From contig NZ_CP030862.1 of NCBI RefSeq assembly GCF_003325375.1, positions 371,001-435,000 of the forward strand: a stretch of 64,000 bases of DNA, read 5' to 3'. Positions within the stretch are counted from its first letter, which is position 1. Each line of letters starts with the position of its first letter. The notes beneath the pieces are model-generated. The model was not told the DNA's origin and ran no database searches. It saw nothing but the letters and a program-made list of their open reading frames with translations. The position numbers and the translations under genes are program-made. This stretch comes from Streptomyces globosus. Lineage in GTDB: Bacteria; Actinomycetota; Actinomycetes; Streptomycetales; Streptomycetaceae. This document shows, in pieces, positions 8,222 to 17,419 of the stretch.

Positions 8222-9259
8222 TCAGGAGCCGCCGCGGACCCCGGCGTCCGCGGCCCCGCCGGCTTCCCCGGCCTGCCCGGACTCCGCAGTCTCCGCAGTC
8301 TCCGCGGCCTCCGCACGCCGCAGCGCCCGGTGCACGCCCTGCGGGGTCAGGACGCCCGCGAGCCGCCCCGACTCCGGGTCCGCCACGCCGATCCGCCCCG
8401 CGTCCTGCCGGAGCAGCGCGGCCAGCGCCTCACGCAGCGAGGACCCCAGCGGCACGGTGGCCGCCGGGGCCGGCCCCCCGGCCGCCGGCTCCAGGTCCGC
8501 CGCCCGGACGGGCGTGACGGCGAGCCGCTTCAGGCTGCGGTCCGCGCCGACGAAGGAGGCCACGTACGCGTTGGCGGGCGCGCCCAGCACGGCGGCCGGG
8601 CGGTCGAACTGCTCGATGGTGCCCGCCCCGTACACGGCGATGCGGTCGCCGAGCCGGACCGCCTCGTCCAGGTCGTGCGTGACCAGCAGGATCGTCTTGC
8701 GCACCGTCTTCTGCAGGGCCAGGAACTCGTTCTGCAGGCGCTCGCGGACCACCGGGTCCACCGCGCCGAACGGCTCGTCCATCAGCAGCACCGGCGGGTC
8801 CGCGGCGAGCGCGCGGGCCACCCCGACGCGCTGGCGCTGCCCGCCCGACAGCTGCGCGGGGTAGCGGCCCCCGTACACGGACGGGTCCAGGCCGACGAGT
8901 TCGAGGAGTTCGGCGGCCCGGGCGCGGGCGGCGGCCTTCGGGGTGCCGACGAGCTGCGGGACGGTCGCCGTGTTCTCCAGCACCGTCTTGTGCGGGAAGA
9001 GCCCGACCTGCTGGATGACGTAGCCGATGCGGCGGCGCAGCTGCACCGGGTCGGCGGCCGCGATGTCCTCGCCGCCGAGCAGGATCCGGCCGGAGGTCGG
9101 CTCGACCAGCCGGTTCACCATCTTCATGGTGGTCGTCTTGCCGCAGCCCGACGGGCCCACCAGGGTGACCAGTTCTCCCTCGGCCACCTCGAAGGAGAGG
9201 TCGTCGACGGCCGTCGTCCCATCGGCGTAGCGCTTGGTCACGTGCTCGAATCTGATCAC
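8222..9259 (-). CDS. glycine betaine/choline-type ABC transporter ATP-binding protein
   Basis: 345 residues. The ATPase motifs are complete: Walker A GPSGCGKTTT, signature LSGGQRQR, Walker B VLLMDEPF and the VTHD switch. The C-terminal part resembles one CBS domain, as in ProV/OpuA ATPases that sense ionic strength. The GTG at 9259 has an AAGGA ribosome site; longer in-frame starts run into the divergent promoter. The last 30 residues are low-complexity and include a repeated AET tripeptide. It energises the two permeases and binding protein encoded divergently downstream. Confidence 0.92.
   Translation of the reverse strand: MIRFEHVTKRYADGTTAVDDLSFEVAEGELVTLVGPSGCGKTTTMKMVNRLVEPTSGRILLGGEDIAAADPVQLRRRIGYVIQQVGLFPHKTVLENTATVPQLVGTPKAAARARAAELLELVGLDPSVYGGRYPAQLSGGQRQRVGVARALAADPPVLLMDEPFGAVDPVVRERLQNEFLALQKTVRKTILLVTHDLDEAVRLGDRIAVYGAGTIEQFDRPAAVLGAPANAYVASFVGADRSLKRLAVTPVRAADLEPAAGGPAPAATVPLGSSLREALAALLRQDAGRIGVADPESGRLAGVLTPQGVHRALRRAEAAETAETAESGQAGEAGGAADAGVRGGS
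8282..8317 (+). repeat. four tandem 9-base units
   Basis: Units beginning CTCCGC (two exact CTCCGCAGT copies, then two diverged) lie inside the 3' end of the ABC ATPase gene and encode its AETAETAE-type tail. Copy number may vary between strains. Confidence 0.8.
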
Positions 9260-9370
9260 CCTGCCATCCTTGCGCACCCGCGGCGCGGACGCGTGACGGG
9301 ATGTGACGGAAGTGCTGCCCTTGTGCGAATGGTTCCGGCCATCCGGGGAAGCGGGGGATAGGGTCGCGGA

Positions 9371-9395
9371 GTACGCCCGATCCGGACGGGCGTAC
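9371..9395. promoter_or_regulatory. 9-bp inverted repeat in front of the permease operon
   Basis: GTACGCCCG and CGGGCGTAC flank a 7-base spacer. It lies between a TAGGGT -10-like box just upstream and the first permease start. It could be an operator or an RNA stem-loop. Confidence 0.5.
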
Positions 9396-9422
9396 GAGAG
9401 TCGGCAGGTGAGGGGGTGGGCG

Positions 9423-10145
9423 ATGGCCGGGCAGGGCTGCCTGGTGGCGAACGACTGGCTGTGCTGGGAGTACGTCGCCTCCCGCTCCGAGGAGCTCACC
9501 GACGCCGCCGTCCAGCACGTGTGGATCACCGCGGCCTCCGTCCTCACCGGCCTCGCCGTGGCCGTGCCGCTCGCCCTGCTGGCCCGCCGGGGCCGGCGCT
9601 GGGCCGCGCCCGTGCTCGGCCTCACCACCCTGCTCTACACGATCCCGTCGCTGGCCATGTTCTCGCTGCTGCTGCCGCTGTTCGGGCTGTCGGCCGCCCT
9701 CGTCGTCACCGGCCTCGTGCTGTACTCGCTGACGATCCTGGTCCGCAACACCCTCGCCGGGCTGGAGGCCGTCCCCGAGGAGGTGCGGGAGGCCGCCCGC
9801 GGCATGGGGTACGGGCCGGGCCGGCTGCTGTGGCAGGTCGAACTCCCGCTCGCGATGCCCGCGCTGCTCGCCGGGGTGCGGATCGCGACCGTCTCCACCG
9901 TCGCCCTGACCACCATCGGCTCCATCGTCGGCAAGGGCGGCCTCGGCAACCTCATCGCCCCGGCCGTCAGCAGCAACTTCAAGGCCCAGGTGCTCACCGC
10001 CTCCCTGCTGTGCGTCCTGCTCGCCGTCGCCGCGGACCTGCTCCTGCTCGGCGTGCAGCGGCTGCTGACGCCGTGGGCGCGCGCGGCCGTCGCCGACGGC
10101 GCCGACGGCGGGCGGCGGCGGGGACCGCGGAACGGGGAGGTCTGA
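9423..10145 (+). CDS. glycine betaine-type ABC transporter permease 1
   Basis: 240 residues with about five membrane helices and the BPD_transp_1 coupling loop containing EAARGMG near the middle. Permeases of this OpuC/ProW class form the membrane channel for quaternary amines or similar compatible solutes. The ATG at 9423 has a GAGGGGG ribosome site five bases upstream. It is followed two bases after its stop by the second permease, so the three-gene operon permease-permease-binding protein is tightly packed. Confidence 0.9.
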   Translation: MAGQGCLVANDWLCWEYVASRSEELTDAAVQHVWITAASVLTGLAVAVPLALLARRGRRWAAPVLGLTTLLYTIPSLAMFSLLLPLFGLSAALVVTGLVLYSLTILVRNTLAGLEAVPEEVREAARGMGYGPGRLLWQVELPLAMPALLAGVRIATVSTVALTTIGSIVGKGGLGNLIAPAVSSNFKAQVLTASLLCVLLAVAADLLLLGVQRLLTPWARAAVADGADGGRRRGPRNGEV

Positions 10146-10147
10146 AC

Positions 10148-10813
10148 GTGGGCGTACCGGGCGGAGTCCTCGACTGGCTGGCCGACGGCGCCAACTGGTC
10201 GGGCGAGAACGGGGTGTGGCACCGCCTCGCCGAACACGCCCTGGTCAGCGGCACGGCGCTGGCGCTCGCCTGCGCCCTCGCCCTCCCCGTCGGCCTGTGG
10301 CTCGGCCACACCGGCCGCGGCGGGGCCCTGGCCGTGAACCTCTCCAACATCGGGCGCGCCGTGCCGGTGTTCGCGGTGCTCGCGCTGTTCATGGTCTCGC
10401 CGCTGCGCAGCGCGGGCCACGTGCCGACCGTCGCCGCGCTCGTCCTCTTCGCCGTCCCGCCGCTGCTGACCAACGCCTACGTCGGCGTGCGCGGGGTGGA
10501 CCGGTCGGTGGTCGAGGCCGCCCGCGGCATGGGCATGTCCGCGGGCCAGCTGCTCCTGCGGGTCGAACTCCCTCTGGCGCGGCCGCTGGTGATGACAGGA
10601 GTGCGGTCGGCCGCCGTGCAGGTCGTCGCTACGGCCACGATCGCCGCGATGGTCGGCCAGGGCGGCCTCGGCCGGATCATCACGGCCGGGTTCAACACCT
10701 ACAACACCGCCCAGGTCGTGGCGGGCGCCCTCCTCGTGGCGGGCCTCGCACTGCTCGTCGAGGGCGCCCTCCTCGCCGTCGACCGGCTGTTCCCGCGCCC
10801 GGCGGCGCGCTGA
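10148..10813 (+). CDS. glycine betaine-type ABC transporter permease 2
   Basis: 221 residues, homologous in layout to the first permease: about five helices, the EAARGMGMS coupling loop and the GQGGLGRII C-terminal pattern. The GTG start follows the upstream stop by two bases and uses a ribosome site inside the upstream gene (GGGGAGG). The two permeases presumably form a heterodimer. Confidence 0.9.
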   Translation: MGVPGGVLDWLADGANWSGENGVWHRLAEHALVSGTALALACALALPVGLWLGHTGRGGALAVNLSNIGRAVPVFAVLALFMVSPLRSAGHVPTVAALVLFAVPPLLTNAYVGVRGVDRSVVEAARGMGMSAGQLLLRVELPLARPLVMTGVRSAAVQVVATATIAAMVGQGGLGRIITAGFNTYNTAQVVAGALLVAGLALLVEGALLAVDRLFPRPAAR

Positions 10814-10858
10814 CGCGGCCGCCCCCGCCCGTATCCACCGCCCCCTGGAGGAGCACCC

Positions 10859-11833
10859 ATGAGCAAGCCCGTCCGCACCCTCGGAGCCGCCCTCGGGGCG
10901 CTCGCCCTGGCCGCCTCGCTCACCGCCTGCGGCGGCGACAGCCTGGAGAAGAGCAAGGACGCCGCGGCCTCCGGCGGGGCGGGCGGCGGGAAGGGCACCC
11001 TCGTCGTCGGTGCGGCCGGGTTCACCGAGTCGAACGTGCTCGCCGAGCTGTACGCGCAGGTGCTGCGCCACGCCGGCTACACCACCTCGGTCACCACGGT
11101 CAACAACCGCGAGCTGTACGAGCCTTCGCTGGAGAAGGGCGAGATCGACGTCGTGCCCGAGTACGCCGCCACCCTCGCCGAGTTCCTCAACGCCAAGGTC
11201 AACGGGCCGAACGCGCCGCAGGAGAAGCCCGTCGCGTCCAGCGACGCCGCGGCGACCGTCGCCGCCCTGGAGAAGCTGGCCGGCCCCCTCGGCCTGAAGG
11301 TCCTCCCGGCGGGCGGGGCGGTCGACCAGAACGCCTTCGCCGTGTCGAAGGAGTACGCCGCGAAGAACAACCTGAAGACCCTCTCCGACCTCGGCAAGTC
11401 CGGCCTGCCGGTGCGGATCGCCGCCGGCGACGAGTGCTCCGTACGGCCCTTCTGCGCGCCCGGGCTGAAGACGGCGTACGGGATCACGGTCTCCGGCATC
11501 GACCCGAAGGGCGTCGGCACCCCGCAGGCCAAGCAGGCCGTCAAGGACGGCGCGGCCCAGCTGGTGCTCACCACCACCACGGACGCGACGCTCGACAGCT
11601 ACGGCCTCGTCCTGCTGGAGGACGACCGGAAGCTCCAGAACGCCGACAACGTCCTGCCGGTGGTCAACGCGAGGGACGCGGGCGCGCCCGAGGTCGCGGC
11701 GGCCCTCGACGGCCTGACCCGGACGCTCACCACTGCCGACCTCGCCGACCTCAACCGCAGGGTGGACGCCCTGCGGGAGAAGCCCGCGGACGTCGCGAAG
11801 GCCTACCTGAAGGCCAAGGGCCTGGCCGGCTGA
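10859..11833 (+). CDS. glycine betaine-type ABC transporter substrate-binding lipoprotein
   Basis: 324 residues. It begins with a short basic stretch and hydrophobic signal ending in the lipobox LTAC (Cys about residue 22), so it is anchored outside the membrane. The mature part has the OpuAC/QAT-family pattern VGAAGFTESNVLAELY and EYAATLAEFL. A Gly/Ala linker follows the lipid anchor. The exact ligand (betaine, choline, carnitine or another quaternary amine) cannot be read from the sequence. Confidence 0.92.
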   Translation: MSKPVRTLGAALGALALAASLTACGGDSLEKSKDAAASGGAGGGKGTLVVGAAGFTESNVLAELYAQVLRHAGYTTSVTTVNNRELYEPSLEKGEIDVVPEYAATLAEFLNAKVNGPNAPQEKPVASSDAAATVAALEKLAGPLGLKVLPAGGAVDQNAFAVSKEYAAKNNLKTLSDLGKSGLPVRIAAGDECSVRPFCAPGLKTAYGITVSGIDPKGVGTPQAKQAVKDGAAQLVLTTTTDATLDSYGLVLLEDDRKLQNADNVLPVVNARDAGAPEVAAALDGLTRTLTTADLADLNRRVDALREKPADVAKAYLKAKGLAG

Positions 11834-11922
11834 CGGCCGCGCGGGCACGGCAGGCAACGGGCGGGGAACAGATTGCCCGCCGACACCCCCACATGCCCCC
11901 CACGCCCTGTAAATTTCTGGCC

Positions 11923-13056
11923 ATGCCCCGTGGACGCCACCGCAATCCCGAACCCCTGCACCGGCTGCTCACCCCGACGGCCGTCGCCGGTGTGTCCCTC
12001 GCCGGCGCGGCCGCGGCCTGGCTGGTCGACCAGCTCCTGGTGCTGCGGCTGCTCGCGGCCCTCGCGGCGGCCGCGGGCATCGCAGGAGCCGTCCTCATGC
12101 GCAGCTGGGACCGCGCCGCGGGCCGGCGCGTCGCCGAGCTGGCGCGCGAGCGCGTCAAGGACGAGTGGCGCACCGAGGAGCGGATAGCCGAGCTGGAGGC
12201 CGCCCTCGAAGAGGCCCGCGTCCTGCGCGGCAGGCTCGACGGCAAGCTGCGGGCCAAGCGGGTCGAACTCGCGGGCCTGCGCGGCGAGCACGCGGCGCTG
12301 CTGCGCCGCTACGCCACCGCCGAGACCGAGCGGGCCAGCGCACTGGAGGGCCGCCGCCTCCTGGCCATCGAGGCCACCGCGGCCCCGGCCGACGCCCCCA
12401 GGGAGCTCCCGGCGGTCACCGAGGAGCGCACGTCGAGCGGGGCCCCCACCTCCGTCGGGTACGCGCGGGCCCACGCCGCGCTCGCCGCCCTCGCCCGCAG
12501 GGCCGAGCAGCGCGCCGCCGGTCCGGCGGCCATCGAGGCCGGGCCCGCCGCCCCGCAGGATGCCGCCCCCGCCCCCGCGTCCCCCGCCGAGCCGGTGGCG
12601 CCCGCCGAGCCCGCCGCGCCGGCGCCGCCTGCGGCGGCCGGGGAGGGCGCCGCCCTGCCTGCGCGCCGCCCCGCCGCACCCGTCGCCCCGTACCAGGCCG
12701 CGCGCCGTCCGGCGCCCCGCACGATGGGCGGCTTCGACTTCTTCGGTACGAAGAGCGCCGACCGGGCGCGCGCGGCGATCGAGTCGGTCCAGGACGAGGA
12801 CCTCGCGGACGTGGTCGGCGCCGAGGCCCTCGAAGCCCACAAGGCGGAGACCGACCGGGCGGCCGCGGTGCCGCAGGCCCGTCCGGCCGCCGCCGAGCGC
12901 GGCGAGCCGGCCCAGGCCGGAGCACGCGGGGCCGGTCAGGACGCGCCGGGGCAGGGCGAGGCAGGCCAGGACGAGGCCGGTCAGGTCATCGACCTGACCG
13001 AGCACGACGAGACCGAGCCGATCGACGTCGTCCGCCTGCGCAGCGCCATCTCCTGA
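11923..13056 (+). CDS. hypothetical membrane-anchored coiled-coil protein
   Basis: 377 residues; I do not recognise a named domain. Two hydrophobic stretches lie near residues 16-60, followed by a charged coiled-coil region rich in RAELxxxL heptads (about 65-135), a long Ala/Pro linker, and a conserved-looking C-terminal block with GGFDFFGT and ADVVGAEAL. An in-frame ATG 30 bases upstream is an alternative start. It resembles Streptomyces proteins annotated only as hypothetical or secreted/membrane. A scaffold role at the membrane is a guess. Confidence 0.72.
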   Translation: MPRGRHRNPEPLHRLLTPTAVAGVSLAGAAAAWLVDQLLVLRLLAALAAAAGIAGAVLMRSWDRAAGRRVAELARERVKDEWRTEERIAELEAALEEARVLRGRLDGKLRAKRVELAGLRGEHAALLRRYATAETERASALEGRRLLAIEATAAPADAPRELPAVTEERTSSGAPTSVGYARAHAALAALARRAEQRAAGPAAIEAGPAAPQDAAPAPASPAEPVAPAEPAAPAPPAAAGEGAALPARRPAAPVAPYQAARRPAPRTMGGFDFFGTKSADRARAAIESVQDEDLADVVGAEALEAHKAETDRAAAVPQARPAAAERGEPAQAGARGAGQDAPGQGEAGQDEAGQVIDLTEHDETEPIDVVRLRSAIS

Positions 13057-13121
13057 TCCGCGCCTCCCGCCCCCGGCCGCCCGTATCCGCCAGGCTGCCC
13101 GGCCCCGCGTGCCGCCCCTGC

Positions 13122-13337
13122 TCAGAACAGCGGCAGCTGGCCGGGCAGTTCCGGCAGGACGAAGCCGTCCAGCGTCGGCGCGGACGCGCCGAGCACCACC
13201 CGGGCCCGGGAGCCGGGGCAGGACACCAGGGCGCCCCGGTCCCGCCCGGCCGGCGGGTCGTGCCGGGCGATCCGGCCGGCGGTCACGGCGCAGTCGCGCC
13301 CGCAGGAGGGGCAGGCGCGTCGGGGTGAGTGGGACAT
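13122..13337 (-). CDS. small cysteine-containing hypothetical protein
   Basis: 71 residues with CPSCGRDC near the N-terminus and one further Cys, suggestive of a small zinc-binding knuckle, then a hydrophobic tail ending in PELPGQLPLF. It converges on the coiled-coil gene. No family is recognised. The compositional bias fits a real gene, but the short length limits confidence. Confidence 0.55.
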   Translation of the reverse strand: MSHSPRRACPSCGRDCAVTAGRIARHDPPAGRDRGALVSCPGSRARVVLGASAPTLDGFVLPELPGQLPLF

Positions 13338-13380
13338 GCCCCCAGTCTGCCCTGCGGCACCGACACTCCGCCCGGGCCGG

Positions 13381-14286
13381 CTAAGGCCCGTCGGACTCCG
13401 CCCGGGAGGCGAGCCACGCCTCGTGTGCCCGCTCGACCCGCTCCCACAGCGCCGCCCGGTCCTCCTCGGTCAGCCCGCCGAGGTCGCGGCCGAACAGCCC
13501 GCCGACCACCGACCAGAACTCGCCCGGCGTCCCCAGCACCCGCTCGGTGTCCCCCTTGACCGGGTCGGTGCGGTGCAGGACCCGCCCGCGCAGGGCGTCG
13601 ACGCCGTCCGCGTCGCGCCGCAGCATCGCGAAGGTCCGTACGAAGCCGGAGTCCTCCGCGGTGGACAGCCGCGCGTGGACGGCCTCGAAGTCGGCCGTCG
13701 CGGCCGGCGCCGACAGGAAGTTCACCACCGGGCACGGAGCGGCCTCGTTCGTGTACCGCCAGCCGGGCGCGTCTCCGCCGAGCGGCTCCAGCCCGTACGC
13801 GAACGCCCCCTGCCGGTGGGTTCCGGTCCGCAGCGGCAGCGGCTCGTGGGGCCCGTCGCCCAGCCCGGCGTCGACGAGGAACTCCCCGCCGTCCACGCGG
13901 ACGGTCAGCGCCAGGTGGTCGCCGCTGACGTCGCGCCGCTCGCGGTCCGCGGCCCCGAGCACGCCCGCGACGTGGCGCGTCACGTCGAAGCCCAGCTCCT
14001 CCAGCAGCAGCGCGAAGGCGCCGTTCAGGTGGAAGCAGTAGCCGCCGTGCCCGGCGGCGAAGCGGCGCGCGGACAGCGCCGGGTCGATGCCGGGCGGCCG
14101 GCCCAGCTGGATGTCGATGTTCTCGTACGGGACGCGCTCCAGGTGGGCGCGCTGCAGGGCGAAGAGGGTCTCGGCGGTGGGGCGGGGCGGCCGGGCGAAG
14201 CCGAGCCGCCGCAGGTACCCGCCGATGTCCTCCGCGGGCGTGCCGCCGCCGTCGCCGGCGGGGCCGGTGCATATGCCTGAGGTCAT
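13381..14286 (-). CDS. nat: arylamine N-acetyltransferase
   Basis: 301 residues, within the family range. It transfers an acyl group from acyl-CoA to arylamines or hydrazines by a Cys-linked intermediate. The triad is Cys84 in GGYCFHLNG, His124 in SGDHLAL and Asp139 in VDAGLGD, with the usual spacing. The family motif around Cys is RGGYCFE; here it reads HGGYCFH, a mild departure that may shift substrate choice. It sits between a small Cys protein and the NuoD-like gene. Confidence 0.93.
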   Translation of the reverse strand: MTSGICTGPAGDGGGTPAEDIGGYLRRLGFARPPRPTAETLFALQRAHLERVPYENIDIQLGRPPGIDPALSARRFAAGHGGYCFHLNGAFALLLEELGFDVTRHVAGVLGAADRERRDVSGDHLALTVRVDGGEFLVDAGLGDGPHEPLPLRTGTHRQGAFAYGLEPLGGDAPGWRYTNEAAPCPVVNFLSAPAATADFEAVHARLSTAEDSGFVRTFAMLRRDADGVDALRGRVLHRTDPVKGDTERVLGTPGEFWSVVGGLFGRDLGGLTEEDRAALWERVERAHEAWLASRAESDGP

Positions 14287-14316
14287 CCCCGCACCCTAAC
14301 GGGCCCTGGGCGCCCG

Positions 14317-15459
14317 CTACTTGTCGATATCGCCGACGACGAAGAACAGCGAGCCGAGGATCGCCACCATGTCGGCGACGAGGGTGCCGGGCAGCAGCAC
14401 CGACAGCGCCTGGATGTTGTTGTAGGAGGCCGAGCGCAGCTTCAGCCGGTACGGCGTCTTCTCGCCCTTGGAGACGAGGTAGTAGCCGTTGATGCCGAGG
14501 GGGTTCTCGGTCCAGGCGTAGGTGGCGCCCTCGGGGGCCTTCAGCACCTTCGGCAGCCGCTGGTTGATCGGGCCGGGCGGCAGCTCGGCCAGCCGGTCCA
14601 GGCAGGCGTCCGCAAGGTCGAGCGCGTTGTGGGTCTGGTCCAGGAGGCACTCGAAGCGGGCCAGGCAGTCGCCCTCGGTCCGGGTGACCACCTCCAGGAC
14701 GTCCTGGAGCTCACCGTACGCCAGGTACGGCTCGTCGCGGCGCAGGTCGAAGTCGACGCCGGAGGCGCGGGCGATCGGGCCCGAGACGCCGTACGCGTGG
14801 ACCGCCTCGGCCGACAGGACGCCGACGCCCCGGGTGCGGCCGCGGAAGATCTCGTTGCCGTGCACCAGCTTGTCGTAGACGTCCATGCGGCTGCGGACGT
14901 CGGCGACGGCGGCGCGGGTGCGGGCGGCCCAGCCGGCGGGGAGGTCCTCCTTCAGGCCGCCCACCCGGTTGAACATGTAGTGCATGCGGCCGCCGGAGAC
15001 CTCCTCCATGACGGCCTGGAGCTCCTCGCGCTCCCGGAACGCGTGGAAGATCGGTGTGATGCCGCCCAGCTCCAGGGGGTAGGAGCCGAGGAACATCAGG
15101 TGGTTCAGGACCCGGTTCAGCTCGGCGAGCAGGGTCCGCGTCCAGACGGCCCGCTCGGGGACCTCCATGCCGAGCATCCGCTCGACCGCCATGACCACGC
15201 CGAGCTCGTTGGAGAACGCCGACAGCCAGTCGTGGCGGTTGGCGAGCATGACGATCTGCCGGTAGTCGCGGGCCTCGAAGAGCTTCTCCGCGCCGCGGTG
15301 CATGTAGCCGACGACGGGGTCGGCGCTGACGATCCGCTCGCCGTCCAGGACGAGGCGCAGCCGCAGCACGCCGTGCGTGGAGGGGTGCTGCGGTCCGATG
15401 TTGAGCACCATGTCCGTGCTCTCCGCCGCGCCGCCGATGCCGACCGTGGTCTCCGTCAT
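14317..15459 (-). CDS. nuoD2: solitary NuoD-like 49-kDa subunit homologue
   Basis: 380 residues, close to full-length complex I subunit D (quinone site of NADH dehydrogenase). It has the quinone-pocket motif GPQHPSTHG (His25/His29) and HRGAEK (Arg55). Where characterised complex I subunits have a quinone-contacting Tyr in R-x-D-Y, this protein has RHDW (Trp78). The C-terminus is complete (FVVGDIDK). No other complex I genes are nearby, so it is a stand-alone paralogue. The ATG at 15459 was chosen over an upstream in-frame start. It is divergent from the PH-domain operon across 31 bases. Confidence 0.9.
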   Translation of the reverse strand: MTETTVGIGGAAESTDMVLNIGPQHPSTHGVLRLRLVLDGERIVSADPVVGYMHRGAEKLFEARDYRQIVMLANRHDWLSAFSNELGVVMAVERMLGMEVPERAVWTRTLLAELNRVLNHLMFLGSYPLELGGITPIFHAFREREELQAVMEEVSGGRMHYMFNRVGGLKEDLPAGWAARTRAAVADVRSRMDVYDKLVHGNEIFRGRTRGVGVLSAEAVHAYGVSGPIARASGVDFDLRRDEPYLAYGELQDVLEVVTRTEGDCLARFECLLDQTHNALDLADACLDRLAELPPGPINQRLPKVLKAPEGATYAWTENPLGINGYYLVSKGEKTPYRLKLRSASYNNIQALSVLLPGTLVADMVAILGSLFFVVGDIDK

Positions 15460-15490
15460 GCGGGCATTGTCGCAGTCATAGGGTGGACGC

Positions 15491-15982
15491 ATGGAAACGG
15501 GGACGAAGGACGGGACGGGCCGGCCCGAGTGGGTGCGGCTGCCCGGGGGACTGCTCGGTCTGAGACGGCTGCTGCTGGTGCTGTGGACGGTGCCGCCGGC
15601 TGTCGTGAGCGCTGTGGTGCCCGCGCTGCTCTGGGGGCCGGTGTGGGCGGTGTGCGGGGTGTTCTGGCTCGCGGTGCTGGCCTGGGGCTGGTGGCTGCTG
15701 GAGCGGAACTGGCGGTCCTGGCGGTACGCCGAGCGCGCCGACGACCTGCTGATCGGCCGCGGGGTGCTGTGGCGGGAGGAGACCGTGGTCCCTTACGGGC
15801 GGATGCAGCTCGTCGAGGTGGCCTCGGGGCCGCTGGAGCGCCGCTTCGGGCTGGCCTCCCTCCAGCTGCACACGGCGGCCGCGGCGACGGACGCGAAGAT
15901 CCCCGGGCTGGCGCCGGCCGAGGCCGAGCGGCTGCGGGACCGGCTCACCGAGCTGGGCGAGGCCAGGTCGGCGGGCCTGTGA
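15491..15982 (+). CDS. bacterial PH-domain (bPH2/DUF304) membrane protein, small
   Basis: 163 residues: two membrane helices (about 28-48 and 52-70) followed by one bacterial PH-like domain ([25 protein letters not shown]). The ATG lies six bases after a TAGGGT -10 box, so the transcript is probably leaderless. The stop overlaps the next start by four bases (GTGA). Members of this family pair with a larger protein carrying several such domains, as here. The function is unknown; a membrane-associated regulatory or assembly role is inferred. Confidence 0.88.
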   Translation: METGTKDGTGRPEWVRLPGGLLGLRRLLLVLWTVPPAVVSAVVPALLWGPVWAVCGVFWLAVLAWGWWLLERNWRSWRYAERADDLLIGRGVLWREETVVPYGRMQLVEVASGPLERRFGLASLQLHTAAAATDAKIPGLAPAEAERLRDRLTELGEARSAGL

Positions 15983-17388
15983 CCGACGGACCCAGCCGCC
16001 GCTGCGGCCCCTCCGACCCCTCCGGCGCGACCGACCCCGTGCCCGGGGAAGCCCCCGCGCCCGCCGCCGCGCCGCCCCCGCCCGCCGGTGAGCCGGGCGC
16101 CGAGCAGCGGCTGCACGTGCTGACGCCGCTGCGCCGCGCCTGGGTGCCGATCGCCGCCACCTTCGGCATCGCCGCCCAGCAGGGCGACCGCGTGGCGGAG
16201 TGGGCCGGCGGCCTCTCCCCGGTGGTGCGGGCCGCCGTGCTGGCCGCGTTCGTCGCGTTCTTCGCCGCGTACGGCTTCCTGAGCTGGTGGTTCACGCGGT
16301 ACGCGGTCACCGCCACCGAGCTGCGCATCCGCAGCGGGCTGCTCTTCCGGCGCACCGCCCACATCCGGCTCGACCGCATCCAGGCCGTGGACGTCACCCG
16401 GCCGCTGCTGGCCCGGGTGGCCGGCGTGGCCAAGCTGCGGCTCGACGTCATCGGCACCGAGGACAAGGACGAGCTGGCCTTCCTCGACGAGCGGACGGCC
16501 GTCGCGCTGCGCGCCGAGCTGCTGGCCCGCGCCGCAGGTTTCGCGCCCGAGCAGGCCGCATGCGTGGGGGAGGCACCGCAGCGCGAGCTGCTGCGGGTGC
16601 GGCCCCGGGACCTGGCGGTCGCGCTCGCGCTGACGCTGTCGGCCTGGGCGGCCCTGCCCGCCGCGGCGGCCGCCGCCTTCGCCGTGTCGTGGTACGCGGA
16701 CGGCCCGTGGGCGTTCGCCGCGCTCCTTCCCGTCCTGGCGGCGGCCTGGGCGGGCACGTTCGGCCGCTTCCTGGAGGAGTACGACTGGCGGGTCGCCGAG
16801 TCCCCGGACGGGCTCCGCCTCGACCACGGCATGCTGGACCGGGCCCACGAGACCGTCCCGCCGGGGCGGGTTCAGTCCGTGCGGATCGTGGAGCCGCTGC
16901 TGTGGCGGCGGCGCGGCTGGGTCCGCGTCGAGCTGTCCGTCGCCGGTTCGAAGAACGGGGTGCTCGTCCCGGTGGCCACCCGGGCCGCGGCCCGGGAGCT
17001 GATCGCCCGGATCCTGCCGGGCGCCGACCCGGAGGCCCTGGAGTTCGCGCCCGCGCCGCGCGGCGCGGCGCGCTGGGTGGTGCCGGTGTGGTGGAAGGGG
17101 TACGCGCTGGCGGTCTCGCCGGAGGTCTTCGCGGCCCGCCACGGCCGGCTGTGCCGGCGTACGGACATCGTCCCGCACGCCAAGGTGCAGAGCGTCCGGC
17201 TCACGCAGGGACCCTGGCAGCGGGCCCGCGGCGTGGCCGACGTCCACGTCGACCACGGGGCCGACGGCACGGTCACCGCCCGGCTGCGGGCCGCGGACGA
17301 GGCCGCCGCGCTGCTCGCCGCCCAGGCGGACCGCTCGCGGACCTCCCGGGCGGGCGCCCGCCCGGACCGCTGGATGGCCGCCGGCTGA
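15979..17388 (+). CDS. bacterial PH-domain (bPH2/DUF304) membrane protein, large
   Basis: 469 residues. An N-terminal Pro/Ala stretch is followed by two membrane helices, a PH-like domain (RTAHIRLDRIQAVDVTRPLLARV), a second pair of helices near residues 210-255, a second domain (ETVPPGRVQSVRIVEPLL) and a third C-terminal one (DIVPHAKVQSVRLTQGP). That is the usual triple-repeat YdbT-type arrangement. It is translationally coupled to the small PH-domain gene. The partners and role of these pairs are not established. Confidence 0.88.
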   Translation: MTDGPSRRCGPSDPSGATDPVPGEAPAPAAAPPPPAGEPGAEQRLHVLTPLRRAWVPIAATFGIAAQQGDRVAEWAGGLSPVVRAAVLAAFVAFFAAYGFLSWWFTRYAVTATELRIRSGLLFRRTAHIRLDRIQAVDVTRPLLARVAGVAKLRLDVIGTEDKDELAFLDERTAVALRAELLARAAGFAPEQAACVGEAPQRELLRVRPRDLAVALALTLSAWAALPAAAAAAFAVSWYADGPWAFAALLPVLAAAWAGTFGRFLEEYDWRVAESPDGLRLDHGMLDRAHETVPPGRVQSVRIVEPLLWRRRGWVRVELSVAGSKNGVLVPVATRAAARELIARILPGADPEALEFAPAPRGAARWVVPVWWKGYALAVSPEVFAARHGRLCRRTDIVPHAKVQSVRLTQGPWQRARGVADVHVDHGADGTVTARLRAADEAAALLAAQADRSRTSRAGARPDRWMAAG

Positions 17389-17419
17389 CACCGGGCCGGG
17401 CCGGCCGCGGGGCGGGCGG

